Of a stretch of 64,000 nt of DNA, positions 25,401-35,745 are shown piece by piece. The DNA comes from Telopea speciosissima. Its lineage: Eukaryota; Streptophyta; Magnoliopsida; Proteales; Proteaceae. Position 1 is the first letter of the stretch. Each line of letters begins with the position of its first letter. The stretch lies in the NCBI RefSeq assembly GCF_018873765.1, contig NC_057916.1:32215501-32279500 (forward strand), written 5' to 3'. The position numbers were made by a program, and so were the translations under genes. The notes under the pieces were generated by a model. That model searched no databases, was not told the origin of the DNA, and saw only the letters and a list, made by a program, of their open reading frames with translations.

Positions 25401-28400
25401 TAGTCCTAGGTAGGAGTAATCCCACTAGGAACCAGGGTAATAGGATCTCTTAACAAGGCTGGCTGATTGGGATAGCTTAGGCTAATTAGGGCAGAATTAG
25501 GGTTATGGTTAGGGTTTCGACTTAGGGTTTTATTTGGTAATGATGTGCAGAATTTTATGAGTCTAATGGTATAAGTTGGATCAAATTTGGTTGAGGTTGG
25601 AATTCTAGGGTTTTGGGTAGGATGCCTTATGAAAATGGACTGTTTGTAAGATCTAGGGTTTAGGGGCAGATTTTAGGAAAGAGGTTTTATAGGGTATTAA
25701 TGGGCAGGTCTAGGGGGTTATTTTGGTATAAAGAAGTTAGGGTTTGGATGAGTTACAAAATTCTGCAATTTAGGGCAGAATTGGATTTTGGGTTTTAGGG
25801 TTCTAATGGATCTATGGATTAATGGAAGGGGTGATAATAGGAGTAGATGGAGCTTAGGTTAGAGGATTAGAAGAAGAAGGTTAAATGCTGAATTAATAAA
25901 CTACTTACTTGAAAGATTAAATCTTCAACGGTAGCAGCTTTGAAGAACTAGAAGAAGGACCTCCCGATCTACAAGATGCAAGGAGTCGATCGGAGTCCAC
26001 CAATCCCTTCACCTTGATATTACCCACAAGGTAGCCTTGATATTACTCACAAGGTTCACTCAACAGAGCAGAGCAGAAGCTATGGCAGCAAACAAAAGCT
26101 TTTTTATTAATCAAATTCGTGTACAATGCTGGCCTCCCTTACAAATTTATATAGAAGACTTAAAAATAGACTTAGACACTAAAAAGGAATGGCCTAACCT
26201 TATCCCTAACCTATTAGGCAACTTAAACTGACTAGGAAACTCAAATAGACTCAAAATAGAGTTCTAATGACTTAAAACAACTTAAACTACTTAAAATAAA
26301 GAAGATTCCCTAGTAGCCAATAGGATATAAGAACCTCTTAGCCAATAGGATCACTTCACTTAAATTAGACCAATTGAACCAATTAGATGCAACCAATTTA
26401 AACCGGTTCAATTAAAAACACAAAATAAAAACTAAGTATTGGGTTAATCCCGTATGCAACCTATATACCCCTATTTCAGGCCCACTAAAGTGGCCTAATA
26501 CATAGAAAACCCTTGGGAACAAAGGCCCAACATATATATATCCCAACCCTACACTTATTCCCAATGAAACAAGCCCTATTTGATGATGAATCTGCATCAG
26601 ACATGCATAGTCTAGGTTTGGTCCCAAGTATGGCCTTGGACAGAGTCTATTGGAGGGCAAGGATCCATGTCGCTGACCCCATTTAGCTGAAATTATCTTG
26701 ACGTATTGGGTTGTGCCTTTTTCCGCCTACTATCTTTCATCTTTCTATTTATTCCTCATTTTCCATTTGTCTTTTTTAGTATATCTTTGTTTTCTCTATT
26801 TTGTTTTGTTTGGATCCATGTAGCCGACCCCATTAAGTTGGGATAAGGGTTAGTTTGTTGTTGTAGTACCATCATTTCATTTTCCACATTATTCATACCA
26901 TTCTCTATACATGTCCACATATCATGTAAAATAATGACAATAGTAACATCCATATCTATCCTAAGGAATTCATACCAATGACATATATATAATAACTGCA
27001 CATGAATATGATAAAAAATACAGTAAACACTCATAACTGAGCGAGTTAGAAAGACTTACAACCATACATGAACTTGTCCAGTATTCTCCTCAATAACTGT
27101 AATGATCCTTTCCAATATAATAAGTCACAGACCTATAAACATATGTATGTAGGTATACAACATCAGTACTATGCATTATTTAACCTAATATGATCAAATA
27201 TATAACCCTCTTTCCATTTTATATCTTACACATTATAGTACATAATTCTGTTGTAACACTATTCTTCCCACAGTGAATGAAAAATACAAAAGTGTTAAAA
27301 TATATACCGAGAAGGGTATTCTGGTCTTTTTGTCTCTGTTATGTTCTACCAGAATACTGTGGGGGTATTCTGTTACTTTTACACTTTATTTATTTAATTT
27401 CTTTTTATTATATGTGAACCAAAATACCGTGGGGGTATTCTGGTATGGGTAGGACTGTGTTAAGTAGACTCCCACTAGGAATCCTAGTTGGAGTCTACTA
27501 TGATTATGAATTCTTGTTTCCCAAGTTTACTTGTCTTTCAAGCTTTTGATTATTATAAATAGAAGGCTTGGGATGGAGTTCGAACCATTCAAGCATTGTG
27601 TTCTCTCAATTCTGCTAACATGGTATCTAGAGCCAAAACCGAGAGCACAGTGTAAACACCACCACCATCCTTCCATCAATCTCTCCTTCTCTCTCTTCTT
27701 CCTTCGATCCACCCTCTACCTCCTTTTTTTGTTTTTGTTTGTGTGCTAGGGCAGCACTAATGAGGTGATCTTTTTTGATCTAGTTGCTGCCCTTGCTACC
27801 CTACCCATGATTTGGAACTTGGCCATGGTGGTGTTTGCTTTGAAAATCTGGCATCATTATTTGTATGAAAGAAGTGCAAGAATTACTCTGACCACAGACC
27901 ACAAAAGTCTGAAGTACTTCTTCACTCAAAAGGAGCTTAACATGACATAACGGAGATGACTAAAACTAATCAAGGACTACGATTGTTCCATCCACTACCA
28001 CACGGGGAAATCTAACATGATGGCCAGCGATCTGAGTAGGAAACCATTTTGTGCTGCTTTGGAGTTGATCACCAACAAACGACACATTATTGAGGATGTT
28101 TGGAGATTGAATTTGGAGGTAGTCATTAGTAATGCCACATCCTAGGTGGATGTGGTAATACCTCACTCTTCTGTCTCTGAGGAAGCAAAGGAAAGCTGTT
28201 TGGCGGTTGGAAGACCTATAGAAAGAAGTTGGAGAGGGTGGTCGTAGATCACTAGTGGTAAACCAAACAAACTTTGGTACACCCCCATGAACGGTGATGC
28301 AGGGGTGGGGAACACATTTGTTCCAAGTCCAGACATTACCCAAGCAAAGACAGTTTCTAGGTTAAATAACCCTTGTACTATCATGCCTTGAAATGACAAC

Positions 28401-31400
28401 GAAATCTATCCGATGCAGCCGATAAATCAAAGCTAAATAAGCTTTTGATCTTCTTTAACCTGGCCAAAGGTGCGGTTTGATTAAAGGTACCATCCATGGG
28501 TATGGTACTTGGAACCTTCATGCACCAATCATGTGTAGGTCGCAGTAAAGCCTGCTTGTGGCTTTGAGATCAAAACTAAATTAATGATTAAGACCCACAA
28601 GTCGAGCCAATGGCTTGCACTGATTGTAGATCCCATCCATGGGGATCCACCGAAGTGTATCCATGGCCCAATCATGGGCTGGTCTCAATAAACACTATTT
28701 AAGAGGATCCAAACACACGAAGCTTTCCAGCTCTCTCCATTTTCTCAGCCAAACAGCCTGGGATCAATATTAACGTGGAGTTGTCATTGGGTATCACATC
28801 TTTAATATGATCTTGATCCACTTGTGAACTCAATGTCCATAACTTCCACCAACATTCCCAACTGCTCTGAATGGGTTCATCTAGACTATTAGGAATAGGA
28901 TAAATATCCCCGCGTCTAAAGAATAAACCCAACGCAATCAATCAATCCAAAATTGATGGTCAAATCAGACAGATTAGGAGAGCTAACTTCCGCTGTCATG
29001 ATCCTAAACCAGTCATACGGAGCAGCTAACTAAGCTAAAAATGCTTTCCATGCGTTCTTCCTCCATCTACGTGAACCTTTTTTTAGGGACTGAGGGCCAA
29101 GTTGGCCTCCAACGGAAATATATCTCCAATAGGTTTCTAGGTAAGAAATATATCTCTCTAACAAAAGGATTGGGTTCTCCTTGTAGAGTTCACCAAGTCC
29201 TTCGAGCAGTTCGTCGACTTCTACCCGGCGAGCTATCTGCAGATAAGCATACGACCTGAAATCATGATGCAAGGATATCACAATGTAGACAGGCGTTTGA
29301 TAAGACTATTTTACCTTTTAGGGCTTGGGTTGACATGTGTAGTGGCTAAATACCCAGCCTAAAATTGAACATTTACTTGTCAGGTTAGGAACTTCAGGTT
29401 AGTGGGTTTTGTACCCAGGCTGGTCAGGTTTGAGTAAGGGGTCGAGACCCAAGTGTGCAATCCAATCCATTACTTCAGATTAGAAGTGTACTGGTCTGGT
29501 CTTGGCAAGATGTTCTATTTTTGTGTAAGTGCGGACTTGTGGCTCTTTTCTATTATCACGTTGATAACTAGGATCAGGTCCAATTAATAGATCATCATCC
29601 ATTGTGGTTCTGTATTGGTTTGTTGGATAAACATTGGCGGGCATAACTATTCCAGTTGAAGTCAAGAACTGGAGAGAGAACTAAATCTTTGGATCTGTAT
29701 TCATGGACGACATTTGCCTGTGCATCATATTCCCCAACTTGTATGCATACAAATGTTTCTATAGTTCTTGATGCCCTTTTCTATTGGATATGAAGCACTG
29801 TTGACATTAGGGTTATAACAATGTCTGGCAAAAGGAGGCAGCAACTAGGTGAACCTCCAAGGCTCCAAATTTTTGGCTGCAGTTATGAGGATTTGGTTCC
29901 TTTTCTCTCTTGATTCTGGAATTTAATCTCTAGGATGTTTTATATCTCACAACGCCTCCTTCCTCTGACAAGAAATGATTAAACTAAAAGAAAAGAAAAT
30001 GAAACAGAAGTAAACTTTCAAATGGGACTGAAGAAGAGTTCCAAATGATCAACCTTTACCCAAGACTAGAAGTTATTCTTTTTCTTTTGCACTTTTACTT
30101 GTTCTGGTGTTCAATATCATTAGTTGAAGAGGTGAGAAAAAGGCCAGTCAGCCAGTCAGGGCAGGTTATGGGCCGGCTCGAAGGGTTTCAAAGACAAAAA
30201 AAGAAAAAGAAAAAGAAACTATTATAATATTAGGTAAGAAAAATGTAGCAACTTTCACTAGCTGAGTAGCAGTGGCATCTAAAGTCTTCACATAATTTGC
30301 CAGTTCTACATGGTTGATGTAGTTTAATTTTTGCAACGGTGGGGAGGCTTAGAGGTGGTGTGTGATCTTTGATTTGTAATGGTCATGTTCTATACATCTA
30401 GAGATAAATCATATGCTTTGGTAGGAGTAGAAGAATGCATAAAAGGTGTAAAGCAGTAAATTTGTCCAGACTCAACTAACTTTCCAAACTGATTGATGAT
30501 TAAATGGGGATTCTGGTTGATCTTTGGGTACATTGTCATGAAGGAATTGTTACAACTGCTTATCCCAGAAGTCGAGCTGTTAAGTAATGGCTACAACAAT
30601 GTATTTCAACACATAACAACATCCCCCGCATGTGCAGGCCCACACACAAACACAGCTCTATACGTGACACCATCACGTGACACCAAGGGGCACAACAACA
30701 CATATCACAAACCCCTCGCACTTACTAGGGATCGAACACCCAATCTCTTGGCTCTGATACCATGTTACAACCGCTTATCTCAAAAGCCCGAGCTGCTAAC
30801 TGAATGCTACAACAATTTATATCAAGACATGACAACAAGAATCATGGTTTTGATGGTTATAGCTTTGTTCAAATAGAGCTATGACATAGAACTAGGTTTT
30901 TTTTTTTTAATTTTTTTTTGTGTGGCTCTGTTGGTGCAGGATGTGAGGGAGCAGGGTAGCCACCATTTATTAATGCTTAGGTTTTAGTTTGCTAGATATC
31001 CAATGTCCATATTCTCTTCTTATTTTTTAAAATATCATCACATTACTCTTTGCGCGATGATTTATTTTTAGAAATCCCATGTCTGTATGCTCATATTTTT
31101 TGCATCATTAACAATATGCTATGTCTGCTACCCGTTCAAAGATTACATATTACTTTTTGGAAGACTTAACTCATCTCAACCCAACTAATAAGCCATATCA
31201 GAACTAAATGGAGTCTGCTACATGAATGCTGTTCTGTCATTCCAATCCAATCTCTGTTAATATTTCAAATAAGGCTTTAACGGGTCATTATTTTTTGACA
31301 TAATATAACGGAAGTCATTTTTGGCCTTAACTTTGTCCAATTTATGTATTTCAACTTGCCGCAATGACTCTTTCTGAATTCTTGCTGGACTGTTCTAGTC

Positions 31401-32031
31401 CTCTGTCCTTGTTAAACATGACCAAACCATCTCAGTCAACTCTTGGGAAGAATAGTTTTGACAATAGGCATAGTTGTAGACTTGTAGTTAATTTCATGAA
31501 GATCACATGCTTTCGTAATTCTTATGGCAGATCTATTTGGGTTGGAACCATACTTATGTTTGATGATTTTCATTGTTACAATTTTTTTTTTGGGTAGTAT
31601 CGCTTTTGTTCGCTTCAGTGGCCAATGATCTATGTTTTCTGATTTCTTTGTTTCTTTTTAGTGTCTCAAGTTCAAGACAGATCAGGCACAGGATGCAAAG
31701 AAGATGGAGAAGCTCAACAACATTTTCTTTACCCTGATGGCTCGGGGTCCTGATGGTATTAATCTTCTTATCTTATTTTTCCTGTTTGGTACTGGTATCT
31801 GTGCCAAAAAATGCTGCTATTGCCTTTGTTCCAGCTGCAAAATTATGCAGCCAGGGTGCACTTCTTCGCATTTCTGTATTGCTTGCAGATGTTAAATTTT
31901 GGTTTCATGAAATTCTGATGTGGACTGGCTCTGCAATTGAACTTTTCTCTGCAGCGGATGTAACGGATGTATCAGGAAAAGAACAGGCAGAAGTGCAGCC
32001 AAGCAAGAAAGGAAGGGGAAGGAAACAGTGA
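19496..32031 (+). CDS. SRP9: Signal recognition particle 9 kDa subunit, 4 coding exons, 103 aa
   Basis: SRP9 pairs with SRP14 on the Alu domain of the cytosolic SRP RNA and contributes to elongation arrest during co-translational targeting to the ER. Exons are 19496-19567, 19704-19772, 31662-31755 and 31955-32031; the junctions are GT-AG with phases 0, 0 and 1. Spliced, they give a protein starting [18 protein letters not shown] and ending KKGRGRKQ. It includes [38 protein letters not shown] and [10 protein letters not shown]. Length and sequence match plant SRP9 (about 103 aa) end to end. The ATG starts the conserved MVYI and lies 7 bp after an acceptor, so a 5' UTR intron exists. Intron 2 of the coding region (19773-31661, 11.9 kb) is unusually long and full of transposons, yet all splice sites and exons look sound. 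Confidence 0.95.
20437..21378. mobile_element. Non-autonomous hAT element, 942 bp, in the SRP9 intron
   Basis: Ends are CATAGTTGTCAAGG and CCTTGACAACTATG, perfect 14-bp inverted repeats followed by GC-rich CCTAGGCG words. The 8-bp duplication CTGGTAAT (20429-20436) and CTGGTACT (21379-21386) matches at 7 of 8. The AT-rich interior has no recognisable transposase. Confidence 0.85.
21621..21754. repeat. Dispersed repeat, copy 1 of 2 in the SRP9 intron
   Basis: It is about 90% identical to 29239-29375 in the same orientation. On the minus strand it reads like an intron-exon edge followed by a short open stretch ([15 protein letters not shown]), so the parent may carry a captured gene piece. I do not recognise that protein. 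Confidence 0.7.
21714..21779. repeat. Near-perfect hairpin, 27-bp arms, 12-nt loop
   Basis: Arms 21714-21740 and 21753-21779 pair at 26 of 27 positions (AAGAGTAGTGGC and its complement at the outer ends). The left arm belongs to the dispersed repeat; the right arm starts where homology with the second copy (29375) stops. Confidence 0.85.
21985..22058 (+). mobile_element. Ty3/gypsy reverse transcriptase scrap
   Basis: Fossil. A short plus-strand stretch reads [18 protein letters not shown], the conserved RT region of gypsy elements. It is about 74 bp and abuts an opposite-strand gypsy piece, showing rearrangement. Confidence 0.75.
22070..22440 (-). mobile_element. Ty3/gypsy protease-region scrap
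   Basis: Fossil. The minus strand reads [20 protein letters not shown] and then [20 protein letters not shown], the retropepsin region of chromovirus-type gypsy elements. Only a fragment remains, in opposite orientation to the neighbouring RT scrap. The following 22500-22790 has three or four copies of a CC(T)TAGG(G/C)ACAA(A)CC-like word and no gene. Confidence 0.8.
23228..26599 (-). mobile_element. Young non-autonomous LTR retrotransposon, 3372 bp
   Basis: LTRs are 23228-24430 (1203 bp) and 25396-26599 (1204 bp), differing by about 15 substitutions and one indel (about 1.2%). That suggests an insertion of about 0.5 to 3 million years, depending on the rate. The 5-bp duplication GACAT is exact (23223-23227, 26600-26604). 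On the minus strand the tRNA-iMet primer site is 25381-25392 and a purine tract (TTGGGGAGAG) precedes the 3' LTR. The body is only 965 bp and lacks RT, integrase and RNase H, so it depends on another element. Confidence 0.92.
25032..25379 (-). other. Open frame at the Gag position of the non-autonomous LTR element
   Basis: The ATG follows the primer site almost directly, where Gag normally starts, but the 115-residue product has no zinc knuckle or Gag motif that I recognise. It has a basic DERRRNN patch and several cysteines. The region to its left (down to about 24430) encodes a very acidic stretch rich in E, V and I. Function unknown. Confidence 0.55.
27458..27750 (+). mobile_element. Copia-like 5' LTR and leader, rest missing
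   Basis: Fossil. The LTR is 27458-27620 (163 bp, TGTTA...TAACA), with a TATA box (TATAAATAG) near 27555. A tRNA-Met-type primer site (TGGTATCTAGAGCC) follows from 27621, then a CT-rich leader. No body or 3' LTR follows; a gypsy fragment comes next. Just before it, 27300-27445 holds two or three copies of a GTGGGGGTATTCTG word. Confidence 0.75.
27810..28065 (+). mobile_element. Ty3/gypsy RNase H-region fragment
   Basis: Fossil. It reads [20 protein letters not shown] and FTQKELNM, then, after interruption, [17 protein letters not shown]. This is the RNase H to integrase linker of chromovirus-type elements. It is broken and has no LTR beside it. Confidence 0.85.
28066..29238. other. SRP9 intron sequence, nothing recognised
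   Basis: Several short open frames exist on the minus strand (for example 28699-28941) but none matches a family I know. Two copies of a CCCATCCATGG(G)-like phrase occur at 28490-28640. No element ends were found. Confidence 0.5.
29239..29375. repeat. Dispersed repeat, copy 2 of 2 in the SRP9 intron
   Basis: This is the partner of 21621-21754, in the same orientation and about 7.6 kb away. It contains the left arm of the hairpin but not the right arm. On the minus strand an exon-like stretch follows ([19 protein letters not shown]). Confidence 0.7.
30548..30837 (-). mobile_element. TRIM (miniature LTR retrotransposon), 290 bp
   Basis: Terminal direct repeats 30548-30621 (74 bp) and 30763-30837 (75 bp) both start TGTTACAAC and end ACAACA. 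On the minus strand a tRNA-iMet primer site (TGGTATCAGAGC) is directly inside the right repeat (30751-30762). Flanks GGAAT and AGAAT give a 5-bp duplication at 4 of 5. The interior of 141 bp cannot encode any protein of the life cycle. Confidence 0.85.
31165..31240 (-). repeat. Decayed LINE 3' tail
   Basis: It has a weak match to the GGTCGGCTACATGGATCC tail of the RTE-type LINE (here AATGGAGTCTGCTACATG). It is a scrap within the SRP9 intron. Confidence 0.45.
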
Positions 32032-33739
32032 GTGCTGGATATAGAAGAATCTAGGTTGAACTAATACTGGGAGGCTGGAGGGATATTTCAAGCATATCTC
32101 TTTTGAGCCAGTTGATGCAGTTGAGGAAATTTCTTCGCCAGTATTTTTTTTTGGTACCCTTATGTAGCGTTTTTCAGTTACACATCAAATCATTCTCATA
32201 CTGGAATGTAAAGAAGCATATATTCATGATCATCGATGAGCATTTTTTGGTTTTCTTCTTTGTCTTGTGGATTTCATTCATTTCTAATTAGTGATGGCTC
32301 ATCTTACAAATTTTGGACTGTCATATGACTTTCAACTGTATTGCATACTGTTATTTTGCCTATTTCCATGGGTTTAAAGCAATACTATATTCTCTAAGCT
32401 ATTTCAAGTCCTGGAAATTTTATATTTTCATCCGATTTGATTTACCTTTTTTTGTTGTTTGGGGGGGGTGGGGGGGTGGGGGAGCAGGTGGGGGAAGACG
32501 GGAATGATTCGGTTTAACTTGAAAGAAAAAGGTTATGTGGTTGTAGAGTGAGGGACAACAGATTGATTTGCTTTATCAACTATGATGCGAATACAGAGGT
32601 TAACCATCATGACAGCAATATTCTTAAGAATATGGTTGGAGAAATTCTGAGAAAAGAGAAAATTCTCTATAGGGGAAGACAGGAGGAATGTAAAGCTTTT
32701 GATAGATTACTGTTGAACTCTGATTTGTGTTACTTGGGGAAGGCCAGGATCACCATTTCTTTTCTGTATTCTTGTAAGTCCAGATTTCCATGGCCCATCC
32801 CTAGTTGCACCCTTAATGTCACTAGGTACCTAAGCTAGAAAATGTTGATTTTTTTTTTTAATCTTCTTTTTGGGTCACTAAAATTGATGCAACAAGGTTC
32901 TTTGTCATCATAGCCTATATGATCATTCTCCAGCCGTTGAGTGCACTGCTGGTAGATTACAAACGGTAATTCGCGGGGTTTTGCGTTACTTTTGCAGCCC
33001 CTTATGAGAAACAACTTTTATAAATATGATTTCTGCTCAGTAATGCAGCATAAACATTTCAATGTAGTGAAGTTCTTTTGATAATTCATTTTATGGTTGA
33101 TTCTGGGAATTGTGGAGTAAGGTTTTTGTAGTCTGCTCTTACTTTGAGGAAGAAGCCGCTTTGTTCCTATAGTTTAAAATATCAGTATTTGGATCAGTTG
33201 GATTTTCCTATACATATCAGGCATTAAACTGAATCTAATCAATCTATCTACTACAGTGGATTCATCGATCCAGTTGCAGTTTTCGGGGTTTTCCTCACTA
33301 AAGAATTGGTGCTTATGCTTCAAGCATTTTCTTGACTTCCCATTTCAAGCACATTTATTCTTTTTATGATCCTTGTATCTGTCTTTACAAGCTTCTCCAT
33401 CATAAATCATTTTTTAAGCATCAAGAATATGTTTCTTCCCTTTCTTTCCTTTTCTTTAATTATTAAAGGTAAAGAAGAGATTTCATTGGAATACACAGGA
33501 AGGGAGAAGAGGAGGAAGGAATTACAACCAGACTTCCACTACTTTTTCTTGAAGCTGCTTCTCTTACTAGCCTAGGAGGGAAGTGAGCTCCATTGTTGAG
33601 GGTTTGGAAATCTATAGTTGTCAACTCGGCAATATTAATACTTCACTAGCTGCATCTTGCCCCTATCACTGGCTTGTGGAATATAGAATGATTAATGGTC
33701 ACTTTTTAAGGGTAGGAACTAGGGAAGAATATAGTCACC
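32032..33739 (+). other. SRP9 3' flank, including its 3' UTR
   Basis: The first few hundred bases should be the SRP9 3' UTR, but no single poly(A) site stands out. A G-rich tract lies at 32461-32496. No other gene is supported in the remainder. Confidence 0.5.
32461..32496 (+). repeat. G-rich tract, G-quadruplex-capable
   Basis: Runs of 8, 7, 5 and 5 guanines are separated by one to a few bases, about 430 bp after the SRP9 stop codon. Folding is possible but not shown. Confidence 0.7.
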
Positions 33740-34312
33740 ACAGTGGACTTGGCTCTTCATTTAAATAGGTTCTCTTTTGGCTTAAAAGTAGAATAAAAAA
33801 ACAAAAAAAAGGGAAATGAAGACTAGAGAAAGAAAAGTAACTCTATTTTTTTTTTGTTTGGGTGAGAAAAGTAACTCTATTGAAACCATACTTACATTGT
33901 GTAAAACAAAAGCAAAAAAGAATGAGGAACGAAGTGTCTTGAATTTGGGGCCATGGTACCTTTTTATTATGGGTGTCCTTGGTTCTCTTCAATCATGCAC
34001 GTAGTCTCCCTCTCCCATCCAAACTTCAAAGGCTTAGTTAGGCCATTGGGTCTCACTCTCCCTTGAGTGGGGTGCTCTCTAAAGTGTGTGTTACATCATT
34101 ATGATCAAGATCAATATCATCTTTGTCTAAAGCCTGAGGCCATCATGATTGAATGATTTTAGCTCATCCAACGTATGAGAATCCAATCCATGCATTTACT
34201 TTTCGAGCTTTGGAAGCCACAATTTGACCCATTTTCTCTACTGTTGATCAATACTTCAGATGACAGCTACTCAAATGGGGTCTCTCTATTACCAAAAAAA
34301 TAAAATAAATAA

Positions 34313-34317
<5 letters not shown>

Positions 34318-34357
<40 letters not shown>
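34318..34357 (+). repeat. (CT)n microsatellite
   Basis: About 20 CT units at the position matching the shorter CT run near 43152 in the second duplication copy. Confidence 0.9.
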
Positions 34358-34359
<2 letters not shown>

Positions 34360-34435
34360 GACAAGTTCAAAAAAACTCCCAGATTCTCAGGTGAGTTAGA
34401 GAGTATCCGGCCCATCCGGGTTTGCTTGTGTTGCG

Positions 34436-34611
34436 GGGATCTTTATCCCCTTCAGTTCTCTGTCCGGCTCAGTTCCTTAGTGCCCCTAACAAGGGTGCGC
34501 AATAACCACCCTACCCCTGCCCGAACAGTCTGCCCAAGTAGAGTCCACACCTCTCTTATTAGAGGTATTGGGGAACTGAGCCGGGCAGGGAATTGGAGGA
34601 GATAATTTTTC
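34436..34611. mobile_element. Foldback MITE, 176 bp, Mutator-like
   Basis: Arms share CCGGCTCAGTTCC and its complement (about 34457-34475 and 34570-34590) and have outer TTATCC/GGA-GATAA words related to the 9934 element. Flanks GTGTTGCG (34428-34435 and 34612-34619) match exactly over 8 bp and nearly over 9. It is absent from the matching point of copy 2, so it inserted after the duplication or was lost there. Confidence 0.78.
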
Positions 34612-34704
34612 GTGTTGCGACAGACATCCGCACAAGGTGAACCTTCACAAAGAGAGTCAAGAAAACAAAGCTGAAGAAATAACCAAAGTGGGTGGGTGCG
34701 GGAT

Positions 34705-34761
34705 GGGGAGGAGAGGAGAGGAGAGGAGAGGGGAGGGGAGGGGAGGGGAGGGGGGGGGGGG
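34705..34761 (+). repeat. Purine tract (GGAGA)n to (GGGGA)n to G12
   Basis: A 57-bp all-purine strand made of GGAGA units, then GGGGA units, then a run of twelve G. It could form a quadruplex or triplex. The proline-rich open frame on the other strand is an artefact. Confidence 0.85.
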
Positions 34762-35559
34762 AACTCTCTGATGCCTAAATCAGAATTCCAGAAAACAACA
34801 GTTTTCGAAAGGGACAAAAGAACAGTAAGCTTACGATTGGATGTTTTCATTTGCGTACTTTTAGTACTGTTGATCTATTTATAAGACGAAGGAGAAATGT
34901 CTTGAGTTCACGTAATCCTTGGATTCACGTAGTTCTGAGTTTATGCATCAGTTTGTCTTTATTCATAATTGGCATTTTGTTAGCCACTTGGAAAGTCTTG
35001 ATCATGAACTGAGCAAGAAGAATCAGATCTCTACAGTCTTCTTATGGTTTTAGGGCGACCGTATGTTGGGCTTGCTTTCATGGCTCTAGGGTTAAGTCTT
35101 TGCCATATGGAGCCCACTCATTGGTGAGCTGGTTTCATATATATGTCAGCTTGCATGACATGATGCTCAAAAGCATAAAGTAGGCCGGCCGGGAAGAGTA
35201 GTGAAGTGACAGGTCATGCTTCTTCACAGTCTTTCCAGACCAGGCCATTTCCTTGCAGCGAGTTTCTTACATTCTTGCTTTCTTCTCAACAGCTCTTTGT
35301 CATGTGGCAAAAAGAGTTAAGTCTTTTTTCAAAGGAAAGATACTTCTTAAGAAAGAAAAAGAAAAACTGTCCCTAAAGCATAAACTTATATATGGTAGGA
35401 AGAAAAACTATCCAAAAGTAATCGTTTGGATAGCTTGACTTCTGTAAATTTGTTGTTGCGTGAAAGAAGCCTCATGTCTTCATTTCAATGGAAAAGGGGT
35501 TGCTTAACTAGTTACAAAAATAATCAGTTTCCCATTAATTTGATTTATTGGGATAATTA

Positions 35560-35745
35560 CTATTACAACAACAATAACAACCAAGCCTTATTCCAACTTA
35601 ATGAGGTCGGCTACATAGATCCTATAAGAGACAATAGATAAAAAGAAGTAAAAAGGTGGGAGGTTGGGGGAGATCGACCCAAATCCCTAGGGCATCAACT
35701 TTTCTTAACTACGTACCACTTCTTAACTGCCCAACATTCGTATTT
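35560..35745 (-). mobile_element. LINE remnant, internally deleted
   Basis: The left end has the CAACAACAATAACAACCAAG tail and GAGGTCGGCTACATAGATCC. The right end has CACTTCTTAACTGCCCAACA, an internal word of the same RTE-type LINE. The part between is missing. It is absent from duplication copy 2. Confidence 0.72.

Larger units (their letters stand above)
22875..26864 (+). mobile_element. RTE-type LINE, 5'-truncated, split by an LTR element
   Basis: LINE-derived sequence is 22875-23227 and 26605-26864, about 613 bp in total. The first part encodes [19 protein letters not shown] and [14 protein letters not shown]; the second encodes the end of the same protein, then the 3' tail with GGATCCATGTAGCCGACCCC and a TTGTTGTTG run. 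An exact 17-bp duplication, AGTACCATCATTTCATT, flanks it (22858-22874 and 26865-26881). This is clear target-primed insertion with 5' truncation. It sits in the SRP9 intron in the sense orientation. Confidence 0.92.

Noticed and set aside
28699-28941. Minus-strand frame with several tryptophans
   Set aside because: It looks somewhat protein-like but has no recognisable motif, splice context or second copy, so I do not call a gene.
34452-34850. Minus-strand frame of 132 codons with a proline-rich stretch
   Set aside because: It crosses a foldback MITE and the purine tract; the proline run is just CCTCC/CCCCT repeats.
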